A program made the translations under genes and the position numbers. Source: Gemmatimonadaceae bacterium (GTDB lineage: Bacteria; Gemmatimonadota; Gemmatimonadetes; Gemmatimonadales; Gemmatimonadaceae). From it: a stretch of 60,856 nucleotides of DNA. This document shows, piece after piece, positions 53,065-60,743 of the stretch. The stretch is taken from assembly GCA_013697785.1 (NCBI GenBank), contig JACCWE010000107.1, positions 1 to 60,856 of the forward strand. Direction: 5' to 3'. Under the pieces are notes generated by a model. It worked only from the letters and a program-made list of their open reading frames with translations, made no database searches and was not told where the DNA came from. Each line of letters opens with the position of its first letter. The first letter of the stretch is position 1.

Positions 53065-54018
53065 GTGACACCATCGTCGCACCGCGTGCTCTGGCGCGTG
53101 GTGCAGTTCGCGCTCGCCGCGATCGTTATCGTGCTTGTCGCGAGGAAGCTCGCCGCCGAGTGGGGGGCCGTGAAGCTCGCCGCGAGCGAGGCCCGCCCCA
53201 ACTGGATCGCGCTCGCGGCGTCCGGTGTGATCGTCCTCGCGACGTATGCCATTCTCATCGAGACGTGGCGCGTGTTGCTGCGTGGATGGCAGCACGACAT
53301 TCCGTTTTGGGATGCGGCGCGAATCTGGACGGTGTCGAATCTCGGCAAGTATCTGCCGGGCAAGGTGTGGTCGATCACCGCGCTCGTCGTGATGACGCGC
53401 GAGTATGGCGTGTCGGCTGCCGAAGGCGCGACGGCGTCGGTGCTCGTGACGCTGGTGAACACCATCGTAGGATTCGTGGTCGCGCTCGTCGCCGGCGCGT
53501 CGCTGCTCGAGATGCCGCTGTGGGCGGTGATCGCGATCGCCGCGATCGCGGTTGCGGTGCTCCTGTCGCCGGCGGCGCTGCCGAAGCTCGGCGGGCTGCT
53601 CGGGCGTGTGCTCAAGCGCGAAATCGTGCTGCGCCCGCTCGCGCATCGCGTGCTACTCACCGCTGCAGCGCTGACCGGGATCGCATGGATGATGTACGGC
53701 GTCGCCTTCTGGCTCTTCACGAAGGGGGTGCTCGGGAGCGCGCCTGGCGCGCTCAGAGACTACGTGGCAATTTTCGCGGGCTCGTACCTGATCGGTTTCC
53801 TCGCGATATTTTCGCCAGCGGGCATGGGTGTCCGCGAAGGCGCGATGGGCGTCGCGCTCGAGCGGGCGGGGTTCGCGGTCGGGCCGGCGTATCTTCTCGT
53901 CGTCGCCTCGCGACTCTGGCTCACCGCACTCGAAGTCATTCCGCCACTCATATTTCTCGCCTTCGTCCGGCGTCGCCGGCTGTCAACTCATGAAGAAGAA
54001 CACAGCCCAACGCGCTGA
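53065..54018 (+). CDS. Flippase-like membrane protein (lysylphosphatidylglycerol synthase TM / AglD family)
   Basis: 317 residues with about eight membrane helices, matching the LPG_synthase_TM (PF03706) type. SNLGKYLPGKVWSITALVV and the FSPAGMGVREGAMG motif near residue 255 are the family's most conserved parts. It lacks the soluble aminoacyl-transfer domain of MprF, so it resembles the stand-alone flippase-like or AglD-type proteins found beside glycosyltransferases. The start is GTG 53065, with no clear ribosome site. Its 3' end overlaps the next gene by 29 nt. Confidence 0.8.
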   Translation: MTPSSHRVLWRVVQFALAAIVIVLVARKLAAEWGAVKLAASEARPNWIALAASGVIVLATYAILIETWRVLLRGWQHDIPFWDAARIWTVSNLGKYLPGKVWSITALVVMTREYGVSAAEGATASVLVTLVNTIVGFVVALVAGASLLEMPLWAVIAIAAIAVAVLLSPAALPKLGGLLGRVLKREIVLRPLAHRVLLTAAALTGIAWMMYGVAFWLFTKGVLGSAPGALRDYVAIFAGSYLIGFLAIFSPAGMGVREGAMGVALERAGFAVGPAYLLVVASRLWLTALEVIPPLIFLAFVRRRRLSTHEEEHSPTR

Positions 54019-56398
54019 AGCCGTGCCCGCGATGGCCGAGGTCGCGTCCCCTCGCCTCGGAGGATTGTGGAGCGCGCTCGTGTACGCGACCGCGACGCTC
54101 TGGCTCGGCGCGCCTGCGCTCCTCGGAAAGTTCCTCATCAACATCCGGAGCGATCAGTATCTCGCGGGTTACGCCTTCCGCGAGTTCGGCGCGCACGCCC
54201 TCCGCACGACGGGCTCGTTTCCGATGTGGAACCCGTACATCTTCGGCGGGCTGCCGTACGTCGCCGCGATGCACGGCGACATCTTCTATCCGACGTTTCT
54301 GCTGCGCATGATCATGCCGACCGACGTCGCGATGACCGTTGGCTTTATGCTGCACATTTTTCTCGCGGGCGTTTTCACCTACTATTTCCTCCGCGCGTGC
54401 GGGTTTGGTTTTTACTCCGCGCTGGCAGGCGGGCTCGCGTATATGATGGGCGGACCGATCGCGAGCTACGTCTCGCCGGGGCACGACGGCAAACTGTTCG
54501 TGAGCGCGCTCACGCCGCTCGCACTCTGGATGTTGATTCGCGGGATACGCGACGGACGTTATCGCGCGTTCGGCGTCTTCGCGCTGGTGACAGGGCTCGC
54601 GGTTCTGAGCCCGCATCCGCAGCTCCTTCAGTACATGTTGCTCCTTTCCGGCGCCTTTGCGCTCTACCTCGCGTTCTCCCCCGGCGACAGTGGCATCGCG
54701 TTGCCGCGGAACACGGCGTTTGCGCGACTGGGATTGTCGGCGGCGAGCGTCGCCGTTGGGATGGTCATGGGCGCCGTGCAGTATCTCCCTGTGATGCAAT
54801 ACGTGGCGTGGTCGCCGCGCGCGGGCGGCGCGAGCTACGAGTTCGCGACGAGCTACTCGTTTCCGATCGAGGAGCTGCTCAATACGTACATACCGCAGTT
54901 CACGGGAATTCTGAACTCGTACTGGGGACGGAACGGCATTCATTTCCACAGCGAGTATCTCGGCGCGTCCGTGCTCGTGCTTGCGACGCTGGGCTTCGGC
55001 GCCGCGCTCGGGATCACTCGCCGCGGCTTCGCGCGCTTCTGGCTCGGGGTTTTCGTCGTCGCGCTGCTGTGGGCGCTCGGCGGCTATACACCGTTCTTTC
55101 AACTGCTGTATGCGCTCGTGCCCGGAACGAAGTTCTTCCGCGCGCCAAGCACGATCTTCTACGTGGTGGCGCTGTCGATTGCGGTGTTCACGGCGCTCGG
55201 CGTCGAGCGTGCACTGGCGCTCGATTTCACGAAGCGATTCCTGGTCGGGTGGTCGATTGCGGCGGGGATACTCCTGCTGTTGGGCGTGAGCGGCGGCCTG
55301 ACGTCGATGGCGACGGCCATCGCCCTTCCGCAGCAGGCCGACAAGGTGCCGGGCAACGCGGCGGAGCTCGGGCTGGGCTCCATCCGATCGTTCTTCGCGG
55401 CGGCGGCGATGCTCGCGGTTCTCTTTCTCCTGCTCTCGGAAAAGGTGCGCGCGCCGCAGGCGGCGTGGGCGTTCGTCGCAATCGCGGCGCTCGACCTGTG
55501 GAGCATCGAGCGATTCTACTGGCTCTTTTCGCAGCCCGCCGCGCAGATATACGCGAGCGACGCGGCCATCGAGTATCTGCAGCACGTGAAGGAGCCGGGA
55601 CGTGTGCTCGCGCTCCAGCTGGGGCAGGGCGACGCGACCCGCGATCCGTATCTCACCACCGTGTCCAACGGGCTGATGATCCACGGCGTGCGCCAGCTCG
55701 TCGGCTACCATGGCAATGAGCTCGGTCGATACGAGACGCTGCTAGGCGGCCCCGACTACAAGGAGCTCGGCAATCCGAAGCTCTGGAGCCTGCTCAACGT
55801 CCAGTACATTCTCACCGACGTCGACTCGCTGCCAATTCCGGACGCGAAGAAGCTGCTTGGGCCCGTGAAGAATGCCGTGGGCGACGCCGAGTATCTGTTT
55901 CAGCTTCCGGGCGACAATGCATATGCGTGGGTGGCGCCCGTGATCGTGAAGGCGGGGGATGCACCGGTTCTCGCGACCGTGCTCGATCCGCGCTTCGATG
56001 CGCCGCGCGTGGCGCTCGTCGACTCCGCCGCGCCGGTGCTCGGCCCGCAGATCACGACGATGCCAGCGGCGACGGGAATCGGCGTGCACACCGTATCGTA
56101 CGCGCCGGGAGATGTGGTGCTGGAGCTCGCGAAGCCGGCGCCGGCGGGAGCCGCGCTGGTCGTCTCGGAGAACTACTATCCGGGGTGGGTCGCGACGGTG
56201 GACGGGAAGACGGCGCCGGTGGTGCGCACGGACTACTCGCTGATCGGCGTGGTGATGCCGACCGGCGGGACGAAGGTCGAGCTGACGTTCACGAGCCCTT
56301 CGTACCAGAAGGGGAAGATGCTCACGCTCGTGGCGCTCGGCCTCTCGCTCGTCGGGATCGTCGCGGGTGCGGCCGCGGACCGGAGGCGTCGTGGCTGA
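53990..56398 (+). CDS. YfhO family membrane glycosyltransferase
   Basis: 802 residues with 11-13 predicted membrane helices in the first 560 and a soluble C-terminal domain before a last helix. The first external loop carries RSDQYLAGYAFREF, whose Asp (D55) is the expected catalytic acid position of GT-C enzymes, then FPMWNPYIFGGLPY. The C-terminal ENYYPGWVATVDGK is a YfhO hallmark. B. subtilis YfhO moves sugar from a polyprenyl-phosphate carrier made by CsbB to a surface polymer; the two synthases beside this gene fit that role. ATG 53990 overlaps the upstream gene; ATG 54032 is an alternative. Confidence 0.82.
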   Translation: MKKNTAQRAEAVPAMAEVASPRLGGLWSALVYATATLWLGAPALLGKFLINIRSDQYLAGYAFREFGAHALRTTGSFPMWNPYIFGGLPYVAAMHGDIFYPTFLLRMIMPTDVAMTVGFMLHIFLAGVFTYYFLRACGFGFYSALAGGLAYMMGGPIASYVSPGHDGKLFVSALTPLALWMLIRGIRDGRYRAFGVFALVTGLAVLSPHPQLLQYMLLLSGAFALYLAFSPGDSGIALPRNTAFARLGLSAASVAVGMVMGAVQYLPVMQYVAWSPRAGGASYEFATSYSFPIEELLNTYIPQFTGILNSYWGRNGIHFHSEYLGASVLVLATLGFGAALGITRRGFARFWLGVFVVALLWALGGYTPFFQLLYALVPGTKFFRAPSTIFYVVALSIAVFTALGVERALALDFTKRFLVGWSIAAGILLLLGVSGGLTSMATAIALPQQADKVPGNAAELGLGSIRSFFAAAAMLAVLFLLLSEKVRAPQAAWAFVAIAALDLWSIERFYWLFSQPAAQIYASDAAIEYLQHVKEPGRVLALQLGQGDATRDPYLTTVSNGLMIHGVRQLVGYHGNELGRYETLLGGPDYKELGNPKLWSLLNVQYILTDVDSLPIPDAKKLLGPVKNAVGDAEYLFQLPGDNAYAWVAPVIVKAGDAPVLATVLDPRFDAPRVALVDSAAPVLGPQITTMPAATGIGVHTVSYAPGDVVLELAKPAPAGAALVVSENYYPGWVATVDGKTAPVVRTDYSLIGVVMPTGGTKVELTFTSPSYQKGKMLTLVALGLSLVGIVAGAAADRRRRG

Positions 56399-57113
56399 GA
56401 GGGCGCTGGTCATCGTACCGACGTACAACGAACGCGACAACATTCCGACGCTGGTCGGCCGGATCCTGGAGCAGGATCCGCGACTCGAGGTGCTGGTCGT
56501 CGACGATGGGTCGCCGGACGGCACGGGCGACCTCGTCGACGAGATCGCTGGGCGCGAGCCTCGGGTCCACGCCATGCATCGCGGGCGAAAGCTCGGGCTG
56601 GGCACGGCGTACTGCGCCGGGTTCAAATGGGCGCTGGAGCGGGACTTCGCCTACATCTTCGAGATGGACGCAGACTTCTCGCACGACCCGGCGCACCTGC
56701 CCATGTTCCTGGCCGCGATTCAGGACGCCGACCTCGTGCTCGGCTCCCGCTACAACAAGGGGAAGGTGACGGTGGTGAACTGGCCCATCCGCCGGCTGAT
56801 GCTCAGCTATGCGGCGAATCTGTACGCGCGATGGGTAACTGGCTTGCCACTCGACGATTCCACGGGCGGCTTCAAGTGCTTTCGCAGGTCCGTGCTCCAA
56901 GCAATCGATCTCGACTCCGTGAAATCGAACGGTTATGGCTTCCAGATCGAGGTGAGCTATCTCGCATGGAGAAAGGATTTCAGAATCGTCGAGATTCCGA
57001 TCGTCTTCCACGACCGAACCGAGGGACAGAGCAAAATGTCCCGGAAGATCGTATTCGAGGCGATCTGGATGGTGTGGCGGCTGCGCTGGCGGACCCTCAC
57101 CGGGAAGATCTGA
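56391..57113 (+). CDS. Polyprenol monophosphomannose synthase-like glycosyltransferase
   Basis: 240 residues, soluble, the size of bacterial Ppm/dolichol-phosphate mannose synthases. PTYNERDNIPTLVGRI, VVDDGSPDGTG (37-47), the metal motif EMDADFSHDP (91-100), LGSRYNKGK and the DDSTGGFKCFRR segment are all typical. It should transfer a hexose, most likely mannose, from a nucleotide donor to polyprenyl phosphate. I use GTG 56391 with GGAGG at 56382-56386. Unlike the GT2 at 52056 it has no membrane helices and a complete DAD motif. It overlaps yfhO by 8 nt. Confidence 0.9.
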   Translation: MAERALVIVPTYNERDNIPTLVGRILEQDPRLEVLVVDDGSPDGTGDLVDEIAGREPRVHAMHRGRKLGLGTAYCAGFKWALERDFAYIFEMDADFSHDPAHLPMFLAAIQDADLVLGSRYNKGKVTVVNWPIRRLMLSYAANLYARWVTGLPLDDSTGGFKCFRRSVLQAIDLDSVKSNGYGFQIEVSYLAWRKDFRIVEIPIVFHDRTEGQSKMSRKIVFEAIWMVWRLRWRTLTGKI

Positions 57114-57115
57114 GC

Positions 57116-57943
57116 GTGACCCGACGCCGATTCTGGAAGATGTCGGGCTCGGGGAACGACTTCGTGGTGATCGACGTGCGACAGGAGCCGGCTGGGTCGC
57201 TCGAGCGCCCGGAGGTCATCCAGGAGCTGTGCGCGCGCGGAACGGGCGTGGGAGCAGACGGAGTGGTTTTTATCGCCAATCCGGGGCACTCAGACGCCTC
57301 GCTGGCGATGCGCTACTACAACAGCGATGGCTCGCGCGGGGATTTCTGCGGGAACGCGACCTTGTGTGTTACGAGCCTCTCGAGCACGCTAGGGGTTCGG
57401 CCTGGGGGGTCTGGCCCCGAACTGGTGATCGAAACCGACAACGGACCAGTGTCGGCGCGTATCGGAGTGCGTGGGCCGGAGATCGACCTGCCGGCGGTGG
57501 CGGATGTAGTCCCGCAGGTCGAGCTAGCGCTGAAAGCCGGCGAGCTCCAGATGGGCTTCGCGCTGGCCGGCGTGCCGCATCTGGTCGTTCGCTGCGACGA
57601 TGTGCAGACGGTGGACGTCGCGACCCGAGGACGTGAGCTCCGGCATTCGAATTTCCGCGCTTCGGGTGCGAACGTGAACTTCGTATCGGAGCGAGTTGGC
57701 GACTGGTCGATCCGGACGTTCGAGCGCGGCGTAGAGGGCGAAACGCTGGCGTGCGGATCGGGCGCGATCGCTTCGGGAATTCTGTTGGCGGTCTGGAAGC
57801 GGAGCGGGGATGCGACCTCGCTGATGACGCGAAGCGGACGGCTTCTGACCGTCCGCTTGGCGCGCGATGGGGCGTCCTGGAGGCCGACTTTGGCGGGCGA
57901 AGGTCGAGTTGTATTTACTGGCGAGCTTGCCGAGGCGAGCTGA
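57116..57943 (+). CDS. dapF: Diaminopimelate epimerase
   Basis: 275 residues, the two-domain epimerase that makes meso-diaminopimelate for lysine and peptidoglycan. KMSGSGNDFVV opens the protein. The two catalytic cysteines are present: C84 in DFCGNATLC and C213 in LACGSGAIAS. The first site is usually CGNGARC, so GNATLC is a mild variant. The GTG start lies 2 nt after the glycosyltransferase stop. A long non-coding region follows. Confidence 0.9.
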   Translation: MTRRRFWKMSGSGNDFVVIDVRQEPAGSLERPEVIQELCARGTGVGADGVVFIANPGHSDASLAMRYYNSDGSRGDFCGNATLCVTSLSSTLGVRPGGSGPELVIETDNGPVSARIGVRGPEIDLPAVADVVPQVELALKAGELQMGFALAGVPHLVVRCDDVQTVDVATRGRELRHSNFRASGANVNFVSERVGDWSIRTFERGVEGETLACGSGAIASGILLAVWKRSGDATSLMTRSGRLLTVRLARDGASWRPTLAGEGRVVFTGELAEAS

Positions 57944-58060
57944 GCGCTGATCCCGCCGTTGCGTTGCGGGTTACAGGGTAGCGACAGGCGCGTGGCTATC
58001 GATCCTAAAGGTCTATCAGGACAGAAGTTGTCCAACAGTTGACGGCGGGCAGTGACGCGC

Positions 58061-58069
58061 TTGTCCACA
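58061..58069 (+). promoter_or_regulatory. DnaA-box-like nonamer
   Basis: TTGTCCACA differs by one base from the E. coli consensus TTATCCACA and equals the form preferred in GC-rich Streptomyces. A second, imperfect copy (TTGTCCAACA) lies at 58028-58037. Two copies without dnaA or dnaN nearby do not make an origin; it may be chance or a minor DnaA site. Confidence 0.25.
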
Positions 58070-58085
58070 TTTCTCCCCACCGTTT

Positions 58086-58113
58086 AGTTTACATAATGTA
58101 TCTTATACGTAGA
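58086..58113 (+). other. Candidate dif site for XerC/XerD
   Basis: A 28-bp sequence divides into an 11-bp left arm AGTTTACATAA, a 6-bp centre TGTATC and an 11-bp right arm TTATACGTAGA. The inner part, CATAATGTATCTTAT, matches E. coli dif at 14 of 15 positions; over all 28 positions 17 agree. The outer half of the right arm is divergent. It lies in a non-coding AT-rich spot, and the one-sided gene orientation to its left becomes mixed to its right. The window also encodes a Xer recombinase at 39400-40311. Confidence 0.45.
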
Positions 58114-58379
58114 TGGGTTCACCCAAGCTCAGCCGACAGCTTTGCGTCACTCCCGCCAGTGATTGGCTGATCTCCGGGGGCGTTGCACCGCGGAATCCAC
58201 GGTACCTCCCTCACCTGAATTCTCAGTCTCGGATTTCCCCCAATCGTCGATCGCGAGATCACGAATCAACGCGAAAAACGGACAGAATCGGAGCCGCCAA
58301 AGCAGCATCCTCTCGTGTCCGTTCGCGTCCGTTTTACAGGCCGTTCGGCGCGCAGTCAGCGCACCATCGAGCCCCTCAA

Positions 58380-59033
58380 TCAGCCCTGCCCAGCCTTCGC
58401 CTCGATCTCGCCCAGCCGCACCCGCGCCTCGGCCGACGCCGCACTCTCGTCGTCCTTCGCCAGCGCCGACCAGATCTTCTTCGCATCGTCCAGCTTGCCC
58501 GCCGTCGTCAGCGCACGCGCAGCGCTCGCCATGTAGACGTCGTGATCGACCTTGTACGGAGCCTTCTCAGCCGCCTTCTGATAGCTCGCGGCAGCCTCCG
58601 CGAACTTCCCAGACTGCTCCTGGCCGGCGCCCGTCAGATTGATCGCCGCAGCGGCCGTGTACGTCTTCTTCGAGTCGACGACCGGCTTGAGCTCCGCGAT
58701 CCCTTGCTGGAACTCGCCCTTGTCGAAGTGAACCTGGGCCAGCAGCACGTGAGCCTGGGTTCCCGCATCCGTGCTTCCGTAGCGCTGGATCAGTTTCTCG
58801 AGATCGCTCTGCGCGAGCGGCAGATTCCCCGCGGCAACCGCCGACTGCGCCTCCGTCAGCGCCGTAGCTGCGCTCTCCGACTGGCGCATGTTCGACTGCT
58901 TATAGAACCAGAATCCCCCAGCGACCACCAGCAGCCCGATCGAGCCGAACATGAGCTGCCGCGAGTGCAGCTCGAGCCAGGTGACGAGCGAATCCATGCG
59001 CTCTTCGACGTCGGGACGGGGCTTCTTGGTCAT
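58380..59033 (-). CDS. Membrane-anchored TPR protein (YfgM-like)
   Basis: 217 residues from ATG 59033; the open frame continues upstream but without homology. One N-terminal helix (about residues 28-45) anchors a periplasmic part built of tetratricopeptide-like repeats (ALTEAQSAVAAGNLPLAQSD, AHVLLAQVHFDKGEFQQGIA, AEAAASYQKAAEKAP). This is the layout of the YfgM/PF09976 group, linked in E. coli to the Sec translocon and periplasmic chaperones. It is alone in its transcription unit, with a strong hairpin in the leader. Confidence 0.8.
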   Translation of the reverse strand: MTKKPRPDVEERMDSLVTWLELHSRQLMFGSIGLLVVAGGFWFYKQSNMRQSESAATALTEAQSAVAAGNLPLAQSDLEKLIQRYGSTDAGTQAHVLLAQVHFDKGEFQQGIAELKPVVDSKKTYTAAAAINLTGAGQEQSGKFAEAAASYQKAAEKAPYKVDHDVYMASAARALTTAGKLDDAKKIWSALAKDDESAASAEARVRLGEIEAKAGQG

Positions 59034-59059
59034 CTGATACCGTAAGGTATTTCGCGGCA

Positions 59060-59086
59060 TTTCCGCTCGCGTCATGCGAGCGGAAA
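59060..59086 (-). promoter_or_regulatory. Hairpin in the leader of the TPR gene
   Basis: A perfect 11-bp stem (59060-59070 with 59076-59086) and 5-nt loop lie 26-53 nt upstream of the minus-strand start. The outer pairs are A-T, so each strand ends in a short A or T run. A second small inverted repeat (ATACC/GGTAT, 59038-59050) lies between it and the start codon. Possible attenuator or protein-binding leader. Confidence 0.4.
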
Positions 59087-59235
59087 GACTGTCGGTTGAG
59101 GTCAGGTGAAGATAGCTAAGTGACGTGATGTCATGCAAGTAAACGATCGCTACGCGTACCGGATCGATGCGCCACGCCGCCCCGCACGTCAGGTGGATCC
59201 TCGCACGAGAGCTGCCCGGGGAGAATTCGCATTAG

Positions 59236-59263
59236 TTGACAAAGTCAAGCAATTGAGTATCCT
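59236..59263 (+). promoter_or_regulatory. Promoter and operator of the MarR-GNAT gene
   Basis: TTGACA at 59236-59241 and TATCCT at 59258-59263 are spaced 16 nt, a good sigma-70-type pair. The -35 lies inside the inverted repeat TTGAC-AAA-GTCAA (59236-59248), which looks like a MarR-family operator and suggests autoregulation. The -10 ends only 5 nt before the ATG, so the mRNA should be leaderless. Confidence 0.6.
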
Positions 59264-59268
59264 CCCTC

Positions 59269-60204
59269 ATGCCCGACGCGCGCCTCGACTCCCGCATCAC
59301 CGCCATCCGCCGCTTCAATCGCTTCTACACCAGGCAGATCGGCGTTCTCCAGGATGGCCTCCTCGATACCGATTTCTCGCTGGCCGAGGCTCGAGTGCTT
59401 TATGAGCTCGCCCATGAGGATGGCGCGACTGCGACCGGCATCTGCAAATCGCTCGGCCTCGACGCCGGCTATCTGAGCCGGATGCTCCGCTCCTTCGAGA
59501 AGCGCGCGCTCGTCCAGCGCCGCCAGTCCGCCGCCGACGCACGTCGTACGATGCTCTCCCTCACCCGCAAAGGGCGCGGCGCCTTCGCGAAGCTCGACGC
59601 GCGCGCCCACGACGAGATCGCCGCACTCCTCGCCAATCACCCAGCCGGAGAGCAGCGCCGGCTCGTCGATGCCATGTCATCGATCGAGCGCGTCCTCGGC
59701 GATCCAATCGCCGATCCTCCGCGACAACAGGTGGCGCTCCGCCAGCCCCACCCCGGCGACCTCGGCTGGGTGGTCGAGCGCCACGCGGAGCTGTACGCCG
59801 AGGAGTACGGGTGGGGCGACCACTTCGAGGCGCTGGTGATAGAGATCGTCGCGCATTTCGTGCGCGAGCACGATTCTGCGCGCGAGCGATTCTGGATTGC
59901 GGCGGCGGGCGGCGAACGCGTCGGCTCCGTACTCCTCGTGCGCGAGTCGGATACCGTCGCGCGACTGCGACTGCTGCTCGTCGAGCCTGATGCGCGGGGG
60001 CTGGGCGTCGGCAAGAAGCTGGTGAGTGCGTGCTTGGAGTTCGCGCGCAACGCGGGCTATTCGAAGGTCACGCTGTGGACCAACGCCGTGCTTCACGCGG
60101 CGCGTGCGATCTACATAGCGAACGGCTTTCGGCTCGTGCGCGAGGAGAAGCACACACACTTCGGGAGCGAGCAGCTCGGTCAGGATTGGGAGTTGCAGCT
60201 CTAG
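59269..60204 (+). CDS. MarR-family regulator fused to GNAT acetyltransferase
   Basis: 311 residues. Residues 1-145 are a winged-helix MarR domain (FSLAEARVLYELAHEDGATA, GLDAGYLSRMLRSFEKRALV, then a wing with RRTMLSLTRKG). Residues about 155-311 are a GNAT acetyltransferase, with the acetyl-CoA loop in DARGLGVGKKLVSACLEFA and ANGFRLVREE near the end. Such two-domain proteins are known in many bacteria, but their substrates mostly are not. ATG 59269 has no ribosome site and probably starts a leaderless transcript from the promoter just upstream. Its 3' end overlaps the convergent membrane-protein gene by 4 nt. Confidence 0.88.
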   Translation: MPDARLDSRITAIRRFNRFYTRQIGVLQDGLLDTDFSLAEARVLYELAHEDGATATGICKSLGLDAGYLSRMLRSFEKRALVQRRQSAADARRTMLSLTRKGRGAFAKLDARAHDEIAALLANHPAGEQRRLVDAMSSIERVLGDPIADPPRQQVALRQPHPGDLGWVVERHAELYAEEYGWGDHFEALVIEIVAHFVREHDSARERFWIAAAGGERVGSVLLVRESDTVARLRLLLVEPDARGLGVGKKLVSACLEFARNAGYSKVTLWTNAVLHAARAIYIANGFRLVREEKHTHFGSEQLGQDWELQL

Positions 60205-60578
60205 ACGTTGTTTGCTGTACGGCGAGCCGTTCGAGCCGCGCTCGCGAGCCCCGCGCCGAACACCAGTGCCGCGCACGGGATCGCGATCGTGGGCGCAACC
60301 AGCGCGAGCGCCGATACTACTGCGCTCGCGGCGAAAATCATAGCCAGCGAAAGGCGCCGCCATACAGCTGCGACGATTGCGGCGGCGACCGAGATCGCGA
60401 TGGCGCTCACCACTCCCAGAAAAAGCGCACAAAGCGCGAAGGCCGCCGCGCCGAACGCTCCACCGGCCACGAGCGCGGCCAGCGGCTCTCTCCCGGCAGC
60501 TTCGCGCTCCGCGCTGCTCACCGTGGCACGCGGGGCAGCTCCACTCTCGTCGATCGATACTGTAGTCGAGTCGGTCAC
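60201..60578 (-). CDS. Small Ala-rich membrane protein, function unknown
   Basis: 125 residues with a polar N-terminus of 30 residues and about three to four hydrophobic stretches (near 34-56, 57-72, 77-92 and 94-112). It starts at GTG 60578 with a good AAGGAG ribosome site 6 nt upstream, which is the best evidence that it is expressed. No conserved motif is recognised. It is convergent with the MarR-GNAT gene, sharing 4 nt at the ends. Confidence 0.6.
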   Translation of the reverse strand: MTDSTTVSIDESGAAPRATVSSAEREAAGREPLAALVAGGAFGAAAFALCALFLGVVSAIAISVAAAIVAAVWRRLSLAMIFAASAVVSALALVAPTIAIPCAALVFGAGLASAARTARRTANNV

Positions 60579-60743
60579 GCCCTGCTCCTTTCGTTACAGC
60601 CCATTGTCGTCCGTCGCCCCGGCACGTTTCGCGCACGGCCGGTCCGGTGGATCGACCCGCGCGCATCATGCTCGAATGTTTGCACAATTACATGGCGATC
60701 ACTCGCCGCAAGATATCGCGAGACGATACATTTATCGAATCCT

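Larger units (their letters stand above)
57944..58379. other. 436-nt intergenic region with dif-like and DnaA-box-like sequences
   Basis: The longest non-coding stretch of the window, between dapF and a minus-strand gene whose stop also faces it. It contains an AT-rich core around 58083-58112, a dif-like 28-mer and a TTGTCCACA box. A 9-bp inverted repeat (58275-58283 with 58327-58335) has arms AAAACGGAC and GTCCGTTTT and could act as a terminator for the minus gene. A plus-strand open frame crosses the region but lacks family resemblance and codon bias. No tRNA or known RNA is visible. Confidence 0.6.

Noticed and set aside
57944-58379. Chromosome origin (oriC)
   Set aside because: Only one good DnaA-like box plus one imperfect copy, and none of the usual neighbours (dnaA, dnaN, gyrB, rpmH). 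The dif-like reading explains the AT-rich core better.
58113-59045. A plus-strand open frame of about 310 codons starting next to the dif-like site
   Set aside because: It runs antisense through the TPR gene, has an Arg/Leu-rich composition with no fold features, and lacks a ribosome site.
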